A stretch of 8,357 nucleotides of DNA from Thermodesulfatator sp. (GTDB taxonomy: Bacteria; Desulfobacterota; Thermodesulfobacteria; Thermodesulfobacteriales; Thermodesulfobacteriaceae): the NCBI GenBank assembly GCA_003978075.1, contig QOAM01000132.1, forward strand, positions 1-8,357, given 5' to 3'. A program made the position numbers and the translations under genes. The notes beneath the pieces are model-generated. The model had not been told where the DNA came from. It searched no databases and saw only the letters and a program-made list of their open reading frames with translations. Below, piece by piece: positions 1 through 5,103 of this stretch (position 1 is its first letter; each line of letters starts with the position of its first letter).

Positions 1-246
1 AGGAGAAAGGGGATCTCCTAAGGCGGGCTGGACTTTAAACAAAATGGTGAAGGAGCTTTCTCCGTCGGTTTCGAAGATGGCAAAAGGGCGCGGCAGTAAA
101 GGGTCGTAACTCCTTTTCCAGGCCTTTATCCTTACGAAGTGTCCGGGTCGCAAACACTTTACTAGCTCCGGACAGGCTATTTTTAATTTGAAATACTCCC
201 CGTCTTTGTCCAATTTCAAAATTTCTTTAACTTTCCCTTTATACAT
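1..246 (-). CDS. pyrK: PyrK-like dihydroorotate dehydrogenase electron-transfer subunit, N-terminal part (cut by window edge)
   Basis: Only the first 82 codons are present; the gene continues beyond base 1. PyrK-type proteins (about 250-280 aa, ferredoxin-reductase fold with FAD and a 2Fe-2S cluster) pass electrons between NAD and the dihydroorotate dehydrogenase PyrD in pyrimidine synthesis. The translation opens MYKGKVKEI, has a beta-barrel-like PGHFVRIKAW at residues 34-43, then DPLLPRPFAI at 48-57, matching the family's DPLL(R)RPFS FAD-binding signature, and TILFKV at 67-72 where the family has ILYKVVG. The usual GxGT turn after that is not seen (VQPALGD instead). I chose ATG 246-244 because AGGGG lies four bases upstream and the alignment starts there. 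The frame is open to about base 372, but the extra codons show no family resemblance. The gene is AT-richer than its neighbours. Another ferredoxin-NADP-reductase-like flavoprotein is possible because the C-terminal half is unseen. Confidence 0.72.
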   Translation of the reverse strand, partial: MYKGKVKEILKLDKDGEYFKLKIACPELVKCLRPGHFVRIKAWKRSYDPLLPRPFAIFETDGESSFTILFKVQPALGDPLSP

Positions 247-258
247 AAGACCCCTGAG

Positions 259-294
259 AAAAAAGGCTCCCTTTCCTTGGGAGGCTTCGCTCCC
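259..294 (-). promoter_or_regulatory. Possible attenuator in the pyrK leader: two mutually exclusive hairpins and a T run
   Basis: Read on the minus strand, GGGAG (294-290), CTCCC (283-279), GGGAG (271-267), CC and six T (264-259) follow each other, ending 12 bases before the pyrK start codon. The middle CTCCC can pair with either GGGAG. The downstream pairing gives a 5-bp stem with a 7-base loop just before the T run, which is terminator-like. The upstream pairing would prevent it. This is the geometry of transcription attenuation, and pyrimidine genes are often controlled that way. The stems are only 5 bp, I saw no PyrR-binding consensus, and no experiment supports it. Confidence 0.35.
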
Positions 295-419
295 CTCATT
301 CCATTTTACCTGTATTTCTTCACGAAAGAACTTTCTGAGGTGTGTGACCTTCAAGCCCCTTTTGCCCCGGGTTTACTTATTTTAAGCTTTTTTAGGGACT
401 TTCGGAGGGTGGTTAGGGG

Positions 420-1553
420 ATGACTCCCTGGGAGAAGTTGGAGATCCTGGGAGCAGCGGCCAGCTACGACCACTCCTGCACCGGGACCGGGCTTTCTCCG
501 GACCTTCCCATAACTCTGGAAGGGCGGCGGAAGATCCCAGGCCTTTACTTGGCTCACACCTCCTCAGGCCGCAAACTTCCCCTCCTCAAAATCCTTCTCA
601 CCAATCGGTGTCGGTTTCACTGCGCCTACTGTGTGAATCGGGCCGGGGCCTCCGGACCGCGGGCGGCCTTCGAGCCCCGGGAACTGGCTGAAGTGGCCCT
701 GGAGCTCCTGCGGCGAGGACTCATCCAGGGAGTCTTTCTTTCCGCGGCGGTGGAGGGCTCGGCCGACGACACCATGGAGCGCATGCTGGCTGCGGCCCGG
801 CTCCTCCGACACCGTTACGGCTTTTCCGGCTATCTTCATCTCAAGATCCTTCCCGGGACCTCGCCGGAATTGATAAGGGAGGCTGTGCGGCTGGCCAGCC
901 GGGTGAGTGCCAATCTGGAGTTCGCGCGGAGAGCCACCCTCAAGCGCCTGGCCCCGGAAAAGGAAAAGCGCCGGCTGGTGGCTGCTCTGGTCCAGGCCCG
1001 GGAGGCGGCCCTAGAATTGGGAAAGCGCCCCTCCCTTACCACTCAGGTCATCGTAGGAGCCGGCCCGGAGACGGATTACGATTTCCTGCGCACGGCCCAG
1101 AACCTCTACCGTCAGGGGCTCCTCTCCCGGATGTATTTTTCGGCCTACCTGCCGGTAAGCTCCCACCCGGACCTTCCCTCTCCAAAAACCCCGCCCCCGG
1201 TAGCCCGTGAGCGCCGGCTCTACCAGGCAGACTATCTGCTGCGGCTCTACGGCTTCACTTATCAGGAACTTCTCTCTCCAGGAGAGAATCTCCCCCTCGA
1301 TCGGGATCCCAAGCGGGCCTGGGCTGAAAGACACCCGGAATTCTTTCCGGTGGAGATCACCCGGGCCTCCTACGAGGAGCTTCTGCGGGTTCCGGGCATA
1401 GGACCTCAGAGCGCCCGTCGCATCCTGGAGGCCCGGAGCGAAGGAGGATTGAGCTTTGAAGGGCTGCGCCGCTTAGGAATCCGTCTAGGAAGGGCCGCCC
1501 CTTACCTCCTTCTTCGAGGCCGACGCCTTCCCCAAAACTTGAGTCTCTTCTAG
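420..1553 (+). CDS. Radical SAM protein of the uracil-DNA-glycosylase-linked family (putative DNA modification/repair)
   Basis: This 377-aa protein carries the radical SAM cysteine motif CRFHCAYC (Cys64, Cys68, Cys71), which would hold the 4Fe-4S cluster that cleaves S-adenosylmethionine. It opens with WEKLEILGAAASYDHSC, and LKILLTNRC leads into the cluster motif, both as in the family TIGR calls 'putative DNA modification/repair radical SAM protein' (about 400 aa). Residues 107-160 (FLSAAVEGS, GYLHLKILPGTSPELI) follow the same pattern. The C-terminus, about 318-360, is a helix-hairpin-helix: LLRVPGIGPQSARRILEAR at 321-339, a DNA-binding fold. The family is known to be paired with a second uncharacterised protein, often fused to a uracil-DNA-glycosylase-like domain; its chemistry is not known to me. 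No partner is adjacent here. GGAGG at 404-408 is the likely ribosome binding site, 11 bases from ATG 420. It is divergent from pyrK and convergent with the cytochrome remnant. Confidence 0.88.
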   Translation: MTPWEKLEILGAAASYDHSCTGTGLSPDLPITLEGRRKIPGLYLAHTSSGRKLPLLKILLTNRCRFHCAYCVNRAGASGPRAAFEPRELAEVALELLRRGLIQGVFLSAAVEGSADDTMERMLAAARLLRHRYGFSGYLHLKILPGTSPELIREAVRLASRVSANLEFARRATLKRLAPEKEKRRLVAALVQAREAALELGKRPSLTTQVIVGAGPETDYDFLRTAQNLYRQGLLSRMYFSAYLPVSSHPDLPSPKTPPPVARERRLYQADYLLRLYGFTYQELLSPGENLPLDRDPKRAWAERHPEFFPVEITRASYEELLRVPGIGPQSARRILEARSEGGLSFEGLRRLGIRLGRAAPYLLLRGRRLPQNLSLF

Positions 1554-1568
1554 GGACCCCCTTACCGG

Positions 1569-1737
1569 TTATTTCTCGCCGAAGATCTCCCAGACATAGG
1601 TGGCGATGGCTTGGGCCTCCTCGTCAGAAAGGCGCTCTTTCGAAAACTGGGGCATCCCTGGCCCGGGATGGCGCATCTTCTGCACGATCCCCTGGGTAGA
1701 GGTGATGCCGTTTCGGAGAACCTATCCCCTTCTTCAT
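1569..1737 (-). pseudogene. Remnant of a class I cytochrome c gene (heme motif deleted, frame broken)
   Basis: On the minus strand ATG 1737-1735 starts MKKG, typical of a signal-peptide start, with GGGGG and AAGG just upstream. That frame soon becomes meaningless. From 1721 down to the TAA at 1571-1569 a different frame reads VLRNGITSTQGIVQKMRH, then PGPGMPQFSKERLSDEEA and ends AIATYVWEIFGEK. This is the C-terminal third of a small class I cytochrome c: the GMPQF segment supplies the axial Met ligand, followed by the LSDEE(x)QAIATYV terminal helix. A TAG sits directly before the Val codon in that frame. The signal peptide body and the CxxCH heme motif are missing. The simplest reading is an internal deletion of roughly 60 codons that also changed frame, leaving both ends. 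It lies 10 bp after engB and converges on the radical SAM gene. A sequencing or assembly error could look the same. Confidence 0.75.
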
Positions 1738-1747
1738 CCTTGCCCCC

Positions 1748-2335
1748 TTATCTAATTTTTAAAGCTTCTAAAATTCTAAACTTTACAGGTAATATCCCTT
1801 CTCCGGTACGGCAAGAGGTAAGGAAGATCTCCTCCGGAGGGATTTCCAGGGTGGCTTCCCAGCGCTTTCGGGCCCGGGGGATCTCGCCCTTTCGAAGGCG
1901 ATCGATCTTGTTGAGAACGGCGATAAAAGGGCGCTCGAGGGATTTCACATACCCCAAGAGGCCTCTGTCCAAAGGGTCCGGCTCGCGCCGGATGTCGAAG
2001 ATGAGGATCAAAAGGCGCAAGGGGCGGGGAGCGGAAAGATAGCCCTCCACCAGACGCCTCCAGGATCTCTGCACTTGCGGGGGGACCCGGGCAAAGCCGT
2101 AGCCCGGAAGATCCACCACCAGAAAGCGATGGTCTATCCGGAAAAAGTTTAGAGCCCGGGTGAAACCCGGGGTGGAGGAGACCCGGGCGATCTTTTTTCG
2201 GCCCAAGACGGCGTTAATAAGCGAGGATTTTCCCACATTGGAGCGACCCAGAAAGGCCACTTCCGGAAGGCCGGGCACCGGAAGATCCTCCGGCCGGACC
2301 ACGCTCTTGACGAACTGAATCTCTCGGAAGTTCAT
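1748..2335 (-). CDS. engB: EngB/YsxC/YihA ribosome-assembly GTPase
   Basis: This 195-aa protein has the full length of the EngB family, essential in many bacteria for late assembly of the large ribosomal subunit in the cytoplasm. The GTPase motifs appear in order: G1 GRSNVGKSS at residues 30-38, G2 TPGFT at 55-59, G3 DLPGYGFA at 75-82, G4 NKID at 142-145 and a G5-like TSCRTGEG at 173-180 (the family usually has TSA here; Cys replaces Ala). The N-terminal FVKSVVRPEDLP and the PEVAFLGRSNVGKSSLIN run are hallmarks. The ATG at 2335-2333 is preceded by GGAAGGGGAG. The gene faces away from the MoxR cluster across a 91-bp shared upstream region, and a decayed cytochrome gene follows 10 bp downstream. 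Identification is secure. Confidence 0.97.
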   Translation of the reverse strand: MNFREIQFVKSVVRPEDLPVPGLPEVAFLGRSNVGKSSLINAVLGRKKIARVSSTPGFTRALNFFRIDHRFLVVDLPGYGFARVPPQVQRSWRRLVEGYLSAPRPLRLLILIFDIRREPDPLDRGLLGYVKSLERPFIAVLNKIDRLRKGEIPRARKRWEATLEIPPEEIFLTSCRTGEGILPVKFRILEALKIR

Positions 2336-2365
2336 CTCCCCTTCCTGACCGGGGGTAAGGGATTT

Positions 2366-2386
2366 TCGAAAAAGTTCGAGTATAAT
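2366..2386 (+). promoter_or_regulatory. Probable promoter -10 box with adjoining inverted repeat upstream of the MoxR cluster
   Basis: A perfect TATAAT lies at 2381-2386, 40 bases upstream of the MoxR start codon, inside the divergent gap. No recognisable -35 box (TTGACA-like) sits 16-18 bases upstream. Directly before the -10 box is an inverted repeat, TCGAA (2366-2370) and TTCGA (2375-2379) around AAAG, placed where an operator or activator site could be. The opposite strand reads TATACT over nearly the same bases (2384-2379) and might serve engB. Only sequence resemblance supports these. Confidence 0.45.
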
Positions 2387-2426
2387 TTAAAGAAAGTATG
2401 ACACTTCTGACCGAGAGGGAAAGGGC

Positions 2427-3290
2427 ATGGCTACGGTAAACATCGAAGGGGTGACTTTGCATCTGGCGCATCCGGATACCTTAAATCTGGTGTGTGTGGG
2501 CCAGGAGGAAGTGGTCCGGCAGATCCTCGCGGCCTGGATCTTGGTGGACGAGCGGGATCTTCCCCTTCATCCCCGGCTGGTGGGAAAACCCGGAGTGGGG
2601 AAGACCACTCTGGCCTACGCCGCGGCCCAGAGGCTTTCCCGGGAGGTCTATATCTTTCAGGCCACGGTGGACACCCGGCCGGAGGACCTCCTGGTCACCC
2701 CGGTGATATCTGAGGAAGGCCGCATCAAGTACATGGCCAGCCCCATCGTCACGGCCATGATCCGGGGAGGAGTAGCCATCATCGACGAGGCCAACCGCAT
2801 GAGCGAGAAGAGCTGGGCCTCCCTAGCCCCGCTCCTCGACTCCCGGCGTTATGTGGAATCCATCGTGGCGGGAATCAAGATCAAGGCCCATCCGGATTTC
2901 CGTCTTTGCGTGACCATGAACGAAGACGCCTCCACCTTTGACCTTCCAGAATACATTGATTCCCGTCTCAAGCCCATCATCTATGTGGATTTCCCCGAGG
3001 CCGAGGAGGAGAAAGAGATCCTGCGGGCCAACCTGCCCTTTGCCGAAGAGGAGCTCCTGAACTATCTGGTGACCTTTCTGCAGGCCGCGCATCGGCAGGG
3101 GGAACCCTACAGCGTGCGCGACGGGGTCAATATTGGCCGTTACGCCCTCAAACGCCTACGGAGCTCCCCCGAAGAGCGTACCCTCAAGGAGGCCCTGAAA
3201 GAGGCGGTAGTGGCGGTGCTAGGCCCTGAGGCCCTGAACTATTTTCCCGAAGAGGAAAGACCCCAGCCCTTTCGTCTGCGTCCGGTCTAA
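2427..3290 (+). CDS. MoxR-type AAA+ ATPase
   Basis: This 287-aa protein is a single AAA+ module of the MoxR/dynein-related (AAA_5) kind, which uses ATP to remodel or activate partner proteins. Walker A is GKPGVGKTT at residues 53-61, Walker B VAIIDE at 116-121, sensor 1 is Asn165 in VTMNED, a candidate arginine finger is Arg180 in DSRLKP, and sensor 2 is Arg231 in SVRDGVNIGRYA, starting the small helical lid. There is no signal peptide or membrane segment, so it should be cytoplasmic. MoxR ATPases usually sit next to a von Willebrand A protein; none is seen here. Instead the stop codon is followed without any gap by the 602-aa TraB-like gene, suggesting that protein is its partner. The start ATG has GAGAGGG about eight bases upstream. 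The family is certain; the substrate is unknown. The gene is first in a cluster that continues with recG and hom. Confidence 0.88.
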   Translation: MATVNIEGVTLHLAHPDTLNLVCVGQEEVVRQILAAWILVDERDLPLHPRLVGKPGVGKTTLAYAAAQRLSREVYIFQATVDTRPEDLLVTPVISEEGRIKYMASPIVTAMIRGGVAIIDEANRMSEKSWASLAPLLDSRRYVESIVAGIKIKAHPDFRLCVTMNEDASTFDLPEYIDSRLKPIIYVDFPEAEEEKEILRANLPFAEEELLNYLVTFLQAAHRQGEPYSVRDGVNIGRYALKRLRSSPEERTLKEALKEAVVAVLGPEALNYFPEEERPQPFRLRPV

Positions 3291-5099
3291 ATGCTGGACT
3301 TGAAGCTCGGACAGACCCTGATTCGCCTCCTTCCGGTCCTCCACGGGCGGCTGGAGTTTGCCCAAGCGGTAAAGGGGGAACTCGAGGAGTTTGCTCCGGA
3401 AGTCGTGGCCTTAGAGCTCCCCACCTTTTTGGAGGAGCCCTTTCGCCGGGCCCTCCGAAGGCTCCCTCTCCTTTCGGTGATCGCCTTTAGGGACGCGGAG
3501 GGCACCGAGGTCTATTTGGTGGTGGAGCCTGCCGAGGCCCTGGTGGAGGCCGGACGCACGGCCTTAGAAAGAGGCTGGGCGCTTTCTCTTATAGACGCGG
3601 CCCTTCCCGATTATCCGGAAAGGATGGAGCCTTTTCCCGACGCCTATCTGGTCTTCAGACTGGGGTACCGAGGCTATGTAGAGGAGGCCCTGAAGGGGGA
3701 CTTTCCGGCCTCGGAGGCCGATCACCTGCGGGAGCTCTTCATGGCCCGGAAGATCCGGGGCCTGGCCCGGCGCTTTTCCAGGATAGCCGTGGTCTGCGGA
3801 TTGAGCCATGCCCGGAGACTGGCGAGGCTTCTGGCCCAGAGGGATCTCCCCCGACCCTTCTTGCGGACCCAGGTCCAAGGCCTAGCCCTCTTTCATCTGG
3901 GGGCCGAGGGCTCACGGGAGGTCCTTTCTGAGCCCCCCTTTTTCCAAGGCCTTTACGAGGAAGCCCGGCGGGAGGGGAGACTCCCCCTGGATCGCTTGCA
4001 CCTCCAGGAAAGACTTCTCGCGGAGGCGGAGAAGGCCTTTGAAAGGGAGTTCCGGGAACGCCTGAGTCCCCAGGCCCGAAGGGTCTTCCGGCAGTTCGCC
4101 CGCAATCAAGCCCTCCTCTCCGCGCGCCTCACCCCGGACTTTTATCAGCTGGTGGTGGCCGCGCGGGGGGCCGGAGGAGACGACTTCGCCTGGCATTTCT
4201 GGGAGGTGGGGACGCGTTATCCCTACCAGACCGAGACCCCGGAGATCATGTCCTTGGATCTGCGCCTGGAGGACCTGCAGCGCCCTCACCGCAAGGTGCG
4301 TTTTTTAAAGCGCCTGCACCCCTTACACCTCCGCCGGAGGCTGGTGCCCCTTCGAAGGCGCCCGGAAAGGCGTCCCGGGGAGTTCAAGGCCGCCTGGAAA
4401 GGGGAGGTCATCTGCTCCTTCCCTCCAGAGGACCTGGTCATCGAAAACTTCGGACGGGAGGTCATGCGCCGGGCCCTGCGGGTGATCTCCGAGGAGTTGC
4501 GCCGGGTGGAGCCCTTCCTAGCCTCTCTCAAGGACGGTCTCGACTTACGTGAGACCATTCGCCACTGGCCTGAAGGGCGGCTCTATGTGGTAGAGGCCCC
4601 GGCGGCCCCGGGACGAGCGGGCTCGGTGGTGGTGATCTTTGAAGAAGACGAAGGCCCCCAAGAAAAGTATCCCTGGAAACTCACCTGGCACGGGGAACAT
4701 GTGGAGGAGTCGGACATGGCCTTTTACGCCACCCCGCCGGGAGAGGTGGTCATCGGCCCGGGTATCTCCCGTTGCGTTTACGGGGGGTTCATGCTCACCT
4801 ATCCCCCCATGCGGGTCTATGAGGTCTGGTCCGATCCCTACTTCGATTTTGCCCGCACCAAGGCCGAACGGCTGCTGGTGGCGGCCATCGATTATTCCCT
4901 GGAACGCTACGTAGTGTATGTGGCTCGGAGGCCCCCTTCGGCCCTGGCCAAGCAATTCGCCGCCCGGCAGGGAAAGAAGGTCATCTACCTTCCGTTGGGA
5001 TCCTTTTCCTCCCTCCATCTCCGGCGCATCCGCGTCTTCCATGTGCTGGAAGGCTACCATGTGCGGGCTTACGCCCACGAATACATCGGCAAATCCTAA
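3291..5099 (+). CDS. Large protein with TraB/PrgY-like N-terminal domain, partner of the MoxR ATPase
   Basis: I do not recognise this 602-aa protein as a whole. The first 200 residues look like the TraB/PrgY/EreA-like superfamily: PVLHG at 14-19, VVALELP at 38-44 (conserved Glu42), and the stretch LRELFMARKI (146-155), then IAVVCGLSHARRLARLL (165-181). The last matches the 'R..MA..I ... VVGxxH' signature and supplies one GxxH motif (Gly170-His173). The first GxxH is degenerate (PVLH). Residues 215-335 look helical and charged. An Arg-rich patch lies at 341-361. From about 370 comes an unassigned region with ICSFPPEDLVIENFG (374-388), a strand-rich stretch around 430-512 and a final part ending HEYIGKS. 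No signal peptide or membrane helix is evident. ATG 3291 follows the MoxR stop directly with no clear ribosome binding site, so coupled translation is likely. DUF5682-like proteins, known near MoxR systems, are a possible relative; unconfirmed. Confidence 0.8.
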   Translation: MLDLKLGQTLIRLLPVLHGRLEFAQAVKGELEEFAPEVVALELPTFLEEPFRRALRRLPLLSVIAFRDAEGTEVYLVVEPAEALVEAGRTALERGWALSLIDAALPDYPERMEPFPDAYLVFRLGYRGYVEEALKGDFPASEADHLRELFMARKIRGLARRFSRIAVVCGLSHARRLARLLAQRDLPRPFLRTQVQGLALFHLGAEGSREVLSEPPFFQGLYEEARREGRLPLDRLHLQERLLAEAEKAFEREFRERLSPQARRVFRQFARNQALLSARLTPDFYQLVVAARGAGGDDFAWHFWEVGTRYPYQTETPEIMSLDLRLEDLQRPHRKVRFLKRLHPLHLRRRLVPLRRRPERRPGEFKAAWKGEVICSFPPEDLVIENFGREVMRRALRVISEELRRVEPFLASLKDGLDLRETIRHWPEGRLYVVEAPAAPGRAGSVVVIFEEDEGPQEKYPWKLTWHGEHVEESDMAFYATPPGEVVIGPGISRCVYGGFMLTYPPMRVYEVWSDPYFDFARTKAERLLVAAIDYSLERYVVYVARRPPSALAKQFAARQGKKVIYLPLGSFSSLHLRRIRVFHVLEGYHVRAYAHEYIGKS

Positions 5100-5103
5100 A
5101 AAA

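Noticed and set aside
247..372. N-terminal extension of the PyrK-like protein by 42 residues
   Set aside because: The frame is open but has no ATG or well-placed start, no family similarity, and overlaps the hairpins; ATG 246 with AGGGG fits the family start better.
188..385. Plus-strand open frame over the pyrK leader and start
   Set aside because: It is antisense to the PyrK-like frame, has a low-complexity Phe/Leu/Ser/Pro-rich translation and no ribosome binding site or family resemblance.
1554..1568. Terminator between the convergent radical SAM gene and the cytochrome remnant
   Set aside because: No stem-loop followed by a T run could be found in or around this short gap.
1611..2042. 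Plus-strand 143-codon open frame
   Set aside because: It runs antisense through engB and the cytochrome remnant, both clearly recognised; its translation is Arg/Ser-rich and looks like a shadow.
4918..5058. In-frame upstream extension of recG to 4918
   Set aside because: The extra 47 codons lie inside the C-terminus of the 602-aa protein and read as an out-of-frame translation (Trp/Pro/Ser-rich) with no RecG resemblance.
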